This document shows, in pieces, positions 5,471-12,120 of a DNA stretch of 12,120 nt. The stretch spans positions 1-12,120 of the forward strand of contig CALKUJ010000322.1 in NCBI GenBank assembly GCA_937996825.1, given 5' to 3'. Numbering within the stretch: position 1 is the stretch's first letter; each line of letters starts with the position of its first letter. The translations under genes and the position numbers were made by a program. The notes beneath the pieces are model-generated. The model was not told where the DNA came from and made no database searches. It saw only the letters and a program-made list of their open reading frames with translations. Origin of the DNA: an uncultured Polynucleobacter sp. (GTDB taxonomy: Bacteria; Pseudomonadota; Gammaproteobacteria; Burkholderiales; Burkholderiaceae).

Positions 5471-6769
5471 TCAAGCCAAACGTTCAGCAGCCATAGTCGC
5501 AGTCATCTTGGAATAGTGCTGCTCCAACATACCTACCGACGTACCCATCTGCTTCGCCAATGTGTGCATGTCCATTTGCCCGTCCATCAAGCTCATAGTG
5601 GCGTAGCAATGCCGCAATGAATACAGGCTACGGTTCTTGCCAGTAATTGCATCAACTCGCATACCACTGTCTTTCATTAGCAGCTCGAACGAGGTGTGCA
5701 TGCTGGTGGGGCGTTGCCCTGTACTTAAGCTGAACACGTAGGCATCGCTCTTAGCAGCAATGGCCTCATTCAAGTTAGCACCTACTCCTTGCCTTATTGC
5801 CAGTCGCTCTAAAGCACTAGCAGCACGATGCTTGGCAATTAGCCAGCGCCCACCAGTCTTGCCACTTACCCAGATACGTAGATAACGCACATCAGTCTTA
5901 CCATCTGTGTACCACTCAATGTGCTTCCAAAGCATGTTCATGCTCTCCCGCCCTGAACGCATCCCAGTCGTCAGTAGTAGTTCCACATAGTCACGCAGTA
6001 ACTGCCGCATCTCCACATGGTTCTTACGTTCGGCCAGCAAACACCACTTGGGCATGTATTCCAGCAAGTGCTTCAACTCATCTTGTGTGAAAGCTGGACG
6101 CGGTGAGCCTTTCTTGCCTTTACGGCTGAGCTTAGGAATGATGACCTTGTCGCTGATGGCACCTTGTTCAATCGCAAGGTCAATGACCCGATTAAACGCA
6201 CTACTGTGATTTGCCAGTGTGCTGCTAATGGGAACCTTACCCATCTTCTGATTTCGCCATGACTCGTATTCAGCAACCTTTTGGGCTGTAATGTTTGTGA
6301 GCATCAACTTACCGAAGAACGGAATCAGGTAGTTGTTCATGGCCCGTATGTAGTCCATGTTGGTGTTGGGACGAATGCCACGTTCAATCTCAACTTTCAG
6401 CACACGGATGCACTCATTTGCCAATGTGCCAAAGCGAACCGACTTCTGCGGCAAGCCCTCTTCTTCCCGAAAGCGTGCCTTGTCGTAAAGCACCCCTGCC
6501 ACCCGCTTGGCCCATTCAAGCTGCCGCTGCTTGGTGCTGACACAACGCCACTTGCGATCAAACAGTTTGTAACGAACTTGCCAAACTCGGCTTGTGGGTC
6601 TGAGATAAAGCACCACATCACCGTCACGCATGTGGTGAGTTGTTCGCTTGCGGCTAGTTAGGTCAAGTTGGCTGAGTAGCGATGGCGCGAGGGTGTTGCT
6701 GCCCTGCAAGCTGTGCGCCAAATGCAAAAAATCGTTCTGCGTCTGCTTCAAGTTTTTCCCAAAACGCAC
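5471..6769 (-). CDS. Tyrosine-type site-specific integrase
   Basis: Up to 432 aa, with the full two-domain layout of phage and island integrases. An N-terminal arm-binding part covers about 48-110 (LRPTSRVWQVRYK, W74, STK). A core-binding SAM-like domain covers about 112-205. The catalytic domain from about 228 has R271 (TTGMRSGRE), K304 (SGKTGGRW), R386 and the nucleophile Y419 (EQHYSK). The box II histidine is replaced by tyrosine (Y383 in YSLRH) and the second H/W position by threonine (MGTS), a variation I associate with a subgroup of proteobacterial integrases and not in itself a sign of inactivity. The start is unclear: GTG 6769 gives the longest form, ATG 6631 starts right at the conserved region, and neither has a good Shine-Dalgarno. 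The gene lies beside the right-hand repeat, the normal place for an integrase next to its att site. Confidence 0.93.
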   Translation of the reverse strand: MRFGKNLKQTQNDFLHLAHSLQGSNTLAPSLLSQLDLTSRKRTTHHMRDGDVVLYLRPTSRVWQVRYKLFDRKWRCVSTKQRQLEWAKRVAGVLYDKARFREEEGLPQKSVRFGTLANECIRVLKVEIERGIRPNTNMDYIRAMNNYLIPFFGKLMLTNITAQKVAEYESWRNQKMGKVPISSTLANHSSAFNRVIDLAIEQGAISDKVIIPKLSRKGKKGSPRPAFTQDELKHLLEYMPKWCLLAERKNHVEMRQLLRDYVELLLTTGMRSGRESMNMLWKHIEWYTDGKTDVRYLRIWVSGKTGGRWLIAKHRAASALERLAIRQGVGANLNEAIAAKSDAYVFSLSTGQRPTSMHTSFELLMKDSGMRVDAITGKNRSLYSLRHCYATMSLMDGQMDMHTLAKQMGTSVGMLEQHYSKMTATMAAERLA

Positions 6770-6832
6770 AGCGTAATTTCGCTAGTGCAGTAGGGCGACC
6801 TGAGCCCGAGTAAATGGGCGGGACTTTGGCTA

Positions 6833-6861
6833 GGGGTTGTGGTGTCGTGCAACACGACAAC
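6833..6861 (+). repeat. Candidate attR: right copy of the 29-bp direct repeat (site C)
   Basis: This copy pairs with 2549-2577 in direct orientation (24 of 29 identical). Its core arms are TGTCGT (6843-6848) and ACGACA (6854-6859) around GCAAC. Adding one base to each arm gives TGTCGTG and CACGACA. It lies 64 bp upstream of the large integrase's longest start and 61 bp beyond the 3' end of the host Bug gene, consistent with an element-host junction. The rest of 6770-6922 holds no gene that I can support. Confidence 0.6.
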
Positions 6862-6922
6862 TACTAACTCTCATTTTGAGATTTGGCAGGACACACAATC
6901 ATTGAACCCGCATAGAAACGAT

Positions 6923-7909
6923 TTACTCTGGTTGAATTCCAGCTTCCGAGAAAACCTTAGACCACCGTGCTACCTCCGCATTGAAGAACTTTTTGTGCTC
7001 TTGCGGGGTTTGTCTGCCATCAACAATCACCGCAATACCGAGGGCTTCTTGACGCTTCACCAGGTCTGGATCTTTCAAAGCATTTCGTAGAGCGGTGTTA
7101 AGTTTGTTCAATACGTCTGGCGGCGTTCCCTTAGGGGCATAGAGGCCATGCCAAACAGAGAAATTAAAACCTTTCAGCCCACTCTCATTCAATGTAGGAA
7201 TTTGAGCCAAGGCAGGGGCAGTTGCACGTTTCAAACTGGTGATGCCATAGACCTTCACCTTTTTAGCTTCAATTTGCGGCGTTGCGTTTGTGGCTTGTTC
7301 GCACATCACGTCAACTTGTCCCCCCATTAAGTCAGTCATGGCAGGGGCTGTTCCTTTGTACGGCACAAACGTCATCTGGGTCTTCAACGCATCTTGCAAC
7401 ATCAAACTGCAAAGATGTGACGCTGAACCTACGCCTGCATTTGCCATGTTCATGTCTTTGTTTTCTGCCACATACTTTCGAAATTCGACAAAGTCTTTCG
7501 CTGGCAGGTTTGGCTTGGCTATCAAAGTTGAGGGTGCTTCATTGATAAGCCCCAAAAACTCCAAGTCATCAGGTTTGTAGCCCAAGTTTTTGTAGAGCAA
7601 CCCTGCCGTGGACAGCCCCGTGTGATGGACCAATAGCGTGTAGCCATCTGGCGTTGCTCGTGCAACTCTGGCTGTACCAATCGTTCCACCAGCGCCGACT
7701 GTGTTGTCCACCACGACCGTTTGCTTCAATGTCTTACGCATGGACTCAGCAATGTCACGTGCGATTTTGTCTGTGGGCCCACCTGCCGAGAACGGCACAA
7801 CGAGCGTGATCGCCTTATCAGGAAAGTCTGCATATGCCGTGGAGGCAATGCAACTTGTCGCGATAAGCAATGGGGCACTGATGCGATGACAGAATTGAGC
7901 AAAGGTCAT
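6923..7909 (-). CDS. Bug-family periplasmic receptor (tripartite tricarboxylate transport type)
   Basis: A 328-aa secreted solute-binding protein. A Sec signal peptide of about 27 residues ends in TAYA, followed by FPDKAITLVVPFSAGGPTD, the signature N-terminus of the Bug/TctC family. DGYTLL, MTFVPYKGTAPAMTDLMGGQVD and the closing WSKVFSEAGI are further family hallmarks. Such proteins bind carboxylates and other small acids in the periplasm and usually deliver them to a TctAB permease. No TctA or TctB gene is in view, which is common for Bug proteins in Burkholderiales. GGAG precedes the ATG at 7909 by 6 bp; the open frame further upstream overlaps the preceding gene and is not used. The gene follows the tartrate dehydratase by 22 bp on the same strand, so tartrate or a related hydroxy-acid is the likely ligand (inference). 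Confidence 0.95.
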   Translation of the reverse strand: MTFAQFCHRISAPLLIATSCIASTAYADFPDKAITLVVPFSAGGPTDKIARDIAESMRKTLKQTVVVDNTVGAGGTIGTARVARATPDGYTLLVHHTGLSTAGLLYKNLGYKPDDLEFLGLINEAPSTLIAKPNLPAKDFVEFRKYVAENKDMNMANAGVGSASHLCSLMLQDALKTQMTFVPYKGTAPAMTDLMGGQVDVMCEQATNATPQIEAKKVKVYGITSLKRATAPALAQIPTLNESGLKGFNFSVWHGLYAPKGTPPDVLNKLNTALRNALKDPDLVKRQEALGIAVIVDGRQTPQEHKKFFNAEVARWSKVFSEAGIQPE

Positions 7910-7931
7910 GGTTGTCTCCAAGTTACCGTTC

Positions 7932-9098
7932 TTATTTGGATAGTTCTTGCATGACCTTAAATAGGTCAGCCTTACCTTCAAAACCAATGCCTGGCAGATC
8001 AGGCATGGTGATGTAGCTGTTCTCAACCTTCACACCATCTGGAAAGCCACCAAAAGGTTGGAACAAGTCGGGGTAACTTTCGTTGCCACCCAAGCCTAAG
8101 CCAGCGGCAATGTTCAATGACATCTGGTGACCGCCGTGTGGAATGCAACGGCTGGCAGACCAACCGTGCTCTTTCAACATGTCTAAGGTGCGAAGGTATT
8201 CAACCAAGCCGTAGCTCAATGCACAGTCAAACTGCAAATAGTCACGGTCGGGTCGCATGCCACCATAGCGAATGAGGTTGCGTGCATCTTGCATAGAGAA
8301 CAAGTTCTCACCCGTTGCCATTGGGTTTTTATAGTAACTGCGCAGCGTGGCCTGCAATTCGTAATCCAGCGGGTCGCCCGCCTCTTCGTACCAAAACAAG
8401 TCGTACTGAGACAACGCTTTGGCGTACTGAACAGCTGTATCGCGGTCAAAGCGGCCATTGGCATCCACGCACAGTTTCTGTCCGTCTTTCAAAACACTCA
8501 GAATGGAATCTATACGACGCAGATCTTCATCCAATGACGCACCGCCAATTTTTTTCTTCACCACCGAGTAGCCACGGTCAATGTAGCTTCGCATTTCGTC
8601 TTTGAGTTTTTCATGGTCTTGACCGGGGTAGTAGTAACCACCTGCGGCATACACAAACACTTTGCGGTTGGGTTTTCCATCACCATAGCGGTCAGACAAC
8701 AGTTGGAACAAAGGCTTGCCTTCAATTTTGGCAACCGCATCCCACACAGCCATATCGATCGTGCCCATGGCAACCGAGCGCTCACCGTGGCCACCGGGCT
8801 TTTCGTTGGTGAACATGGTGGCCCAAACTTTGTGGGGGTCGATGTTCTTGCCGGTGTCATCCAAAAGCGTGTCTGGCTTGGCTTCCAAGACGCGGGGAAT
8901 GAACCGCTCACGCATCAAGGTGCCCTGACCGTAGCGGCCATTGGAGTTAAAACCGTAACCCACCACAGGTTTGCCATCACGCATCACATCGGTGATGACC
9001 GCCACGAGGCTCAGGGTCATTTTGCTAAAGTCGATGTATGCATTGCGAATCGGCGAACTGATGGGCAAGGTGACTTCTCTGATGTCTACGATTTTCAT
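7932..9098 (-). CDS. tarD: D(-)-tartrate dehydratase, enolase superfamily
   Basis: A 388-aa enolase-superfamily enzyme expected to dehydrate D-tartrate to oxaloacetate in the cytoplasm. The capping-domain start (ISSPIRNAYIDF) and long stretches such as VGYGFNSNGRYGQG and EKPGGHGERSVA match what I remember of Bradyrhizobium TarD. Expected catalytic residues are present: K183 at the end of the KKK segment, metal ligands D212 (VDANGRF), E238 (YEE) and E264 (TGEN), and the acid/base H321 (CIPHGGH). These sit one residue before the positions reported for the Bradyrhizobium enzyme. GGGAG lies 5 bp before the ATG at 9098; an upstream start would add ten residues without support. It is the first gene of an operon with a Bug receptor and divergent from a LysR regulator, a standard catabolic layout. 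A different diacid sugar substrate cannot be fully excluded. Confidence 0.87.
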   Translation of the reverse strand: MKIVDIREVTLPISSPIRNAYIDFSKMTLSLVAVITDVMRDGKPVVGYGFNSNGRYGQGTLMRERFIPRVLEAKPDTLLDDTGKNIDPHKVWATMFTNEKPGGHGERSVAMGTIDMAVWDAVAKIEGKPLFQLLSDRYGDGKPNRKVFVYAAGGYYYPGQDHEKLKDEMRSYIDRGYSVVKKKIGGASLDEDLRRIDSILSVLKDGQKLCVDANGRFDRDTAVQYAKALSQYDLFWYEEAGDPLDYELQATLRSYYKNPMATGENLFSMQDARNLIRYGGMRPDRDYLQFDCALSYGLVEYLRTLDMLKEHGWSASRCIPHGGHQMSLNIAAGLGLGGNESYPDLFQPFGGFPDGVKVENSYITMPDLPGIGFEGKADLFKVMQELSK

Positions 9099-9130
9099 TT
9101 CAACTCCCAAGATAAAAACAACATGCATTC

Positions 9131-9160
9131 ATCGTAGTCTTGACTGACTTTTGAGACCAA
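9131..9160 (-). promoter_or_regulatory. Candidate promoter of the tartrate operon
   Basis: On the minus strand TTGGTC (9160-9155) and TACGAT (9136-9131) are separated by 18 bp, giving a start point near 9124, about 26 bp before the dehydratase ATG. The -35 is poor, as expected for a promoter that needs a LysR-type activator. An ATGC-N10-GCAT dyad (9160-9177) abuts the -35 and could be the second activator contact. Confidence 0.4.
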
Positions 9161-9180
9161 TGCTGTTTTTTTTGCATCCT

Positions 9181-9195
9181 ATGCTTTGAAAGCAT
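9181..9195. promoter_or_regulatory. LysR-type T-N11-A box with dyad symmetry
   Basis: ATGCTTT and AAAGCAT are perfect reverse complements around one G. The inner 13 bases, T at 9182 to A at 9194, fit T-N11-A exactly. Its centre is about 64 bp upstream of the predicted start point of the tartrate operon, the usual place for the LysR recognition site. It also sits just before the regulator's own ATG, so binding would repress the regulator. Confidence 0.65.
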
Positions 9196-9201
9196 TGCCC
9201 C

Positions 9202-10131
9202 ATGAAAACATTGAACTTGTCATGGCTTGAAGACTTTTTGGCCTTGGCAGCGAGCGGTAACTTCTCGCGTGCGGCCGATGAGCGACACATGACACAGCCT
9301 GCGTTCAGTCGCAGAATTCGCGCGCTCGAGGCGTGGGTGGGTGCCGAGCTTTTTGACAGAAGCGTTCAACCGGCCACTTTGACGGACACCGGCCAATGGT
9401 TCGACGCTGTGGCACGCGACTTGTTGGCACGCGCAGCCAAAATTCCCGGTGAGGCCCAAGCGTTTCATGCGGTGAACTCAACCACCCTGCGCATTGCATC
9501 CACCCATGCGCTGTCGTTCACATTCATGCCGCAATGGCTGCGTGGACTGGAGGCGCGCATTGAAATTGGGCAAGTTCGCTTGGTCTCTGATGTGTTGCAA
9601 CGGTGTGAAACCATGCTGATGGAAAGTCAGGTGCAATTTTTATTGACCCATGCGCCAGCGGACTCCAAGAACAACTTGGACAAGCAAGGCTACCCCTATG
9701 TGGTGGTGGGCAAAGATTGGCTGGTGCCTGTCTCGGCACCTAAAAAAGACGGCGCACCCGCGCATGCTTTGAACAAAGGCACCGTCAAAAACCCTTCCAA
9801 GTTGCTCAGCTACAGCACCGAATCAGGTCTTGGCAGAATCGTAGACATCACGCACGCCAAGCTCTCTAAGCAACTACCCACCAAAACCGTGTTCACAGCG
9901 CACCTTGCATCGGTGCTGCGAACCATGGCACTCGACGGTCGCGGGGTGGCTTGGCTACCGCAAACGCTGGTGACAGAAGATTTAGAAAGTGGTCTGCTGG
10001 TGGCAGCAGCCCCGCAGAGTTGGTGGGTTGACATGCAAATTCGCCTCTATCGCGACAAAGCCACCATCAGCCAAGCTGCCGAGAACTTTTGGCGCAACAA
10101 CCCATCGCTAACTGAAGGGGTTTTGACATGA
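9202..10131 (+). CDS. LysR-type transcriptional regulator of the tartrate operon
   Basis: A 309-aa LTTR. The N-terminal winged helix-turn-helix covers about 5-65 (WLEDFLALAASGNFSRAA, MTQPAFSRRIRALE, LFDRS, LTDTG), followed by the linker helix and a periplasmic-binding-protein-like effector domain (about 92-300) with the late GRGVAWLPQTLV element. It is divergent from the D-tartrate dehydratase gene across 103 bp with a T-N11-A box, so control of that operon in response to tartrate is likely but inferred. The ATG at 9202 has no clear Shine-Dalgarno, but it aligns with the conserved start of the HTH domain. The stop overlaps the start of the GNAT gene (ATGA), indicating co-transcription and coupled translation. 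Confidence 0.93.
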   Translation: MKTLNLSWLEDFLALAASGNFSRAADERHMTQPAFSRRIRALEAWVGAELFDRSVQPATLTDTGQWFDAVARDLLARAAKIPGEAQAFHAVNSTTLRIASTHALSFTFMPQWLRGLEARIEIGQVRLVSDVLQRCETMLMESQVQFLLTHAPADSKNNLDKQGYPYVVVGKDWLVPVSAPKKDGAPAHALNKGTVKNPSKLLSYSTESGLGRIVDITHAKLSKQLPTKTVFTAHLASVLRTMALDGRGVAWLPQTLVTEDLESGLLVAAAPQSWWVDMQIRLYRDKATISQAAENFWRNNPSLTEGVLT

Positions 10132-10535
10132 CAATGCCCACCCTTCACTATCGAACCGGTTATTTACCGCCCGTGGCTGACATCATTCGCGTATTTGAGG
10201 AGTCTGGCATTGTCCGACCCACGCATGATGTTGCGCGCATTGAAAAGATGTTTGCACACGCCAATCTTGTCGTCACAGCATGGGAGGGCGAGACTTTGGT
10301 GGGCGTGTGTCGCGCATTGACTGACTTTAGTTACTGCTGCTACTTGTCTGACTTGGCTGTCAACAAGTCACACCAAGGGCAGGGCATTGGTCAGCAATTG
10401 ATTGAACAAGTCAAGCAGGAAATTGGCGACCAGGTTGCGTTGATTTTGCTATCGGCATCCAGCGCTATGTCTTATTACCCCCGCATCGGGTTTGAGAATA
10501 TTGAGAATGGATTCATCATCAAGCGTAAGCTTTGA
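10128..10535 (+). CDS. GNAT-family N-acetyltransferase
   Basis: A 135-aa protein with the GNAT fold. A central beta strand leads into LSDLAVNKSHQGQGIGQQLIEQV (about 74-96), where QGQGIG is the acetyl-CoA pyrophosphate-binding motif A. Near the end SSAMSYYPRIGFE is the usual tyrosine-containing motif B with the R/K-x-GF turn. The substrate cannot be told from sequence. The ATG overlaps the LysR stop by four bases (ATGA); a second ATG two codons on is also possible. Length is normal for small GNAT enzymes. Co-transcription with the LysR regulator is likely, but no functional tie to tartrate metabolism is evident. Confidence 0.9.
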   Translation: MTMPTLHYRTGYLPPVADIIRVFEESGIVRPTHDVARIEKMFAHANLVVTAWEGETLVGVCRALTDFSYCCYLSDLAVNKSHQGQGIGQQLIEQVKQEIGDQVALILLSASSAMSYYPRIGFENIENGFIIKRKL

Positions 10536-10557
10536 TCAACTACCCAACTGAGGTGCC

Positions 10558-11163
10558 ATGCAAATTCAAAACTTGACGCAATTGCGCAATCTCTACAGTG
10601 CACCGACTGACAGAGTGATTCGCAAAGAGATCACTGCCCTCGACCATCATCTGAGGCAATTCATTGCACTTTCACCATTTTTGGTCATCGCCAGTGGCAA
10701 CACACAGCTCAACATGGATGCCTCACCTCGCGGGGGCACCCAAGGGTTTGCCCGCGTTTTAGACGATCACAACCTGTTGATTCCGGACGCACCCGGCAAT
10801 AACCGGCTAGATACCCTGCAAAACATCCTTGAAACCTCGCAGGTAGGCTTGTTATTTTTCATTCCCGGTGTAGATGAGATGCTGAGAATCCATGGTCACG
10901 CCACACTGCACGATGATGCCGATTTGCTTGCGTATTTTTCAAACACCCAGCAAAAACCAAAGCTTGTCATCAAAGTGAAAATCGAAGGTGCCTATATGCA
11001 TTGCGCCAAAGCCATCATGCGCTCAAAGCTTTGGGCAGAAAAAAGCAAAGTGGATCGCGCCGCGTTACCCAGCATGGGACAAATCATCAAAGATCATGCC
11101 CAACTGGATGGCCCTGTTGAAACACGTGAAGAGATGCTCAAGCGGTACGAGAAAGATTTGTGA
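10558..11163 (+). CDS. Pyridoxamine 5'-phosphate oxidase-like flavoprotein (MSMEG_1061/DR_2398-type)
   Basis: A 201-aa protein with the split-barrel FMN-binding fold. The features are PFLVIASGNTQLNMDASPRGG (about 40-60), the family's substrate and flavin segment, then RLDTLQNILETSQVGLLFFIPG, then LRIHGHATL, and finally the C-terminal MHCAKAIMRSKLW (about 143-155). This set is typical of the PPOX-class subgroup often annotated as probable FMN-dependent enzymes; the substrate is unknown. GAGG lies 6 bp before the ATG. The gene follows the GNAT gene by 22 bp, so it is probably the third gene of the LysR transcript. Confidence 0.88.
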   Translation: MQIQNLTQLRNLYSAPTDRVIRKEITALDHHLRQFIALSPFLVIASGNTQLNMDASPRGGTQGFARVLDDHNLLIPDAPGNNRLDTLQNILETSQVGLLFFIPGVDEMLRIHGHATLHDDADLLAYFSNTQQKPKLVIKVKIEGAYMHCAKAIMRSKLWAEKSKVDRAALPSMGQIIKDHAQLDGPVETREEMLKRYEKDL

Positions 11164-11186
11164 TCACCCAATGTGCGTTGCAATCG

Positions 11187-11576
11187 TCACGCCGTGATGT
11201 CCAATAAAGTGCCCTTGTACCCGTGGCTGGCATACGCCATCGCCTTGTAATCTTTGAATTTCAACTCGCGAATCAACTCGCCCGTTTGCTGCTCTTGCAC
11301 TTTGACAGACAGCGCTGCTTCTTTTTTGTTGTAAGAAATATCTAGCGCGTTCAAGTTGGCAGCTTGCTCAGCCCGCGCTGCAATTTGTGCTTCGATGGCT
11401 TTGATTTGCGCCAGCATGTCTGGCTTGTCAGCTTGCTTGAGCTCACGTGCATTTTTGTTTTGCCCTGCTGGCTGGGGCAAGTTGTCGCCGGCGAGTTTGG
11501 CCGGTCGCGCCGAAACCTGCGCCGACATGCTGGCGGCGGTTGGCACATTGACAGACGTCACGCTGATTGCACTCAC
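11187..11576 (-). CDS. Small FlaG-like protein
   Basis: A 129-aa protein. The N-terminal half is alanine-, glutamine- and lysine-rich and probably disordered to helical (LAQIKAIEAQIAARAEQAA). The C-terminal part (about 80-115) reads LDISYNKKEAALSVKVQEQQ followed by TGELIRELK. It recalls the FlaG domain, in which a beta-hairpin precedes TGEVIRQIP. FlaG proteins affect flagellar filament length, but no flagellar gene is nearby, and the usual IP after the IR is missing, so the assignment is tentative. I chose the GTG at 11576, which has CGGAGG 8 bp upstream; a GTG at 11585 would overlap that site. The gene is convergent with the flavoprotein gene, 23 bp away. Confidence 0.6.
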   Translation of the reverse strand: MSAISVTSVNVPTAASMSAQVSARPAKLAGDNLPQPAGQNKNARELKQADKPDMLAQIKAIEAQIAARAEQAANLNALDISYNKKEAALSVKVQEQQTGELIRELKFKDYKAMAYASHGYKGTLLDITA

Positions 11577-11656
11577 GATGCACACCTCCGAGTGCTCGCA
11601 ATTTTAATCGCCTCGTCTTATTTGTCGAGACCTAGCAGGGATTTGACGCTTGCGTG

Positions 11657-11989
11657 TCAGCCCAAAGTCTGGGCACGCAGTTGTGCAAGTTGGGTCGTCA
11701 GTGGCGATTGAAGTTGGGTCGGCCATTGAGCAGGAAGCCCCAATGGTGGATGCGTGGACGGGAGTTGCTTGCTTTGCAAGCGTCGGTTGCGAATCCACTG
11801 CATGGGGCTGGTTTTCAAATAGGTGCTGAATTGGCGTTGCAACTCCACATGGTCCATGCCGCTGTGAGCCACCAGCTCAGCCCATCCAATGGGTTGGTCC
11901 AAATGAGCGTCAATCCATGCGCACAGTTGTTTGAGCTTGCGCTTGTGGCTGGCGGGTCTTGACAGTTTCAAAGTCACAACATTTTTCAT
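11657..11989 (-). CDS. Short AraC-like protein with one recognisable HTH
   Basis: A 110-aa protein. Residues about 18-73 are clearly AraC/XylS-like: LCAWIDAHLDQPIGWAELVA, then SGMDHVELQRQFSTYLKTSPMQWI and RNRRLQ, which is the first HTH and the linker helix. In normal AraC domains a second HTH (about 45 residues, with an IA-x2-x-GF motif) follows. Here it is replaced by a proline- and glutamine-rich stretch (about 75-110) with no such motif, so the DNA-binding unit looks half-complete. AGGAG lies 8 bp before the ATG at 11989; a longer frame to 12064 has no support. It is 80 bp upstream of the FlaG-like gene on the same strand. It may be a decayed regulator or a single-HTH variant. Confidence 0.7.
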   Translation of the reverse strand: MKNVVTLKLSRPASHKRKLKQLCAWIDAHLDQPIGWAELVAHSGMDHVELQRQFSTYLKTSPMQWIRNRRLQSKQLPSTHPPLGLPAQWPTQLQSPLTTQLAQLRAQTLG

Positions 11990-12056
11990 AGCCCAAACTC
12001 CTAGGTGCTGAGCGAAAGCGGAGGAACATTTTTCGGCAGCACAAGGGTTTTGTGAA

Positions 12057-12086
12057 TACGCCACACAGACTACGCCAACCGGCGTA
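12057..12086. repeat. TACGCC direct and inverted repeats upstream of the AraC-like gene
   Basis: TACGCCA occurs at 12057-12063 and 12071-12077, and GGCGTA at 12081-12086 is the exact reverse complement of the second copy, giving a 6-bp hairpin with an AACC loop. The cluster lies about 70-100 bp upstream of the AraC-like start and could be a regulator-binding region. No gene was seen between 11990 and the end of the window. Confidence 0.4.
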
Positions 12087-12120
12087 TAGACGGTTGGTTG
12101 GGGCCCACAGACAATGAGCA

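Noticed and set aside
5355..6859. Integrase segment as an insertion sequence with terminal inverted repeats
   Set aside because: The enclosed gene is a tyrosine recombinase, not a DDE transposase. The repeats have recombinase-core symmetry, and no target-site duplication is evident at their outer edges.
6663..6860. Minus-strand open frame of 65 codons overlapping the integrase start, with a fairly protein-like sequence
   Set aside because: It begins with a TTG inside the candidate att site, has no ribosome site and overlaps the integrase frame. I could not show that it belongs to the integrase by a frameshift.
6770..6922. A tRNA or tmRNA 3' end as integration target next to the right repeat
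   Set aside because: No cloverleaf or T-loop sequence could be found on either strand around either repeat.
8613..9137. Long plus-strand open frame opposite the tartrate dehydratase gene
   Set aside because: It is a shadow of a gene with clear catalytic residues and has no independent support.

Overview
The window looks like a betaproteobacterial chromosome, most likely Burkholderiales and perhaps Comamonadaceae. The basis is a Bug-type tripartite tricarboxylate receptor, a D-tartrate dehydratase of the enolase superfamily and their divergent LysR regulator. The taxonomic placement is an inference from gene content and general codon style. By eye the left half is more A+T-rich and carries recombinase and orphan genes. 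The right half (about 6.9-12.1 kb) looks like ordinary host sequence.

Left part (1-2548): a short, catalytic-domain-only tyrosine recombinase (159-725) sits next to a palindrome that resembles a recombination site. Beyond it, on the minus strand, lie a small lipoprotein (788-1219) and a zinc-ribbon/DUF2628 membrane protein (1246-1860). A divergent HTH-like regulator (ending 2509) follows.

Middle part (about 2549-6861): this is the most interesting segment. It is bounded by two imperfect direct repeats of 29 bp (24 of 29 identical, 2549-2577 and 6833-6861), which look like attL and attR. A third copy in inverted orientation lies at 5355-5382. The repeats enclose four genes: an unknown 294-aa protein (minus), a divergent lysine-rich 325-aa protein, a clamp-loader-like AAA+ ATPase with an RFC-type arginine-finger motif, and a large tyrosine integrase beside the right repeat. 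An 11-bp terminator-like hairpin separates the lysine-rich gene from the ATPase gene. I read this as a compact integrated element of about 4.3 kb with its own replication or partner-handling factor. I do not recognise it as a described family.

Right part (6923-12120): D-tartrate dehydratase and a Bug solute receptor form a minus-strand operon. A divergent LysR gene faces it, with a T-N11-A box about 64 bp upstream of a predicted start point. The LysR gene overlaps a GNAT acetyltransferase gene by ATGA and is followed by a pyridoxamine-phosphate-oxidase-like flavoprotein. Two minus-strand genes close the window: a FlaG-like small protein and an AraC-like protein that keeps only one recognisable helix-turn-helix. 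No tRNA, rRNA, CRISPR array or classical insertion sequence was seen.
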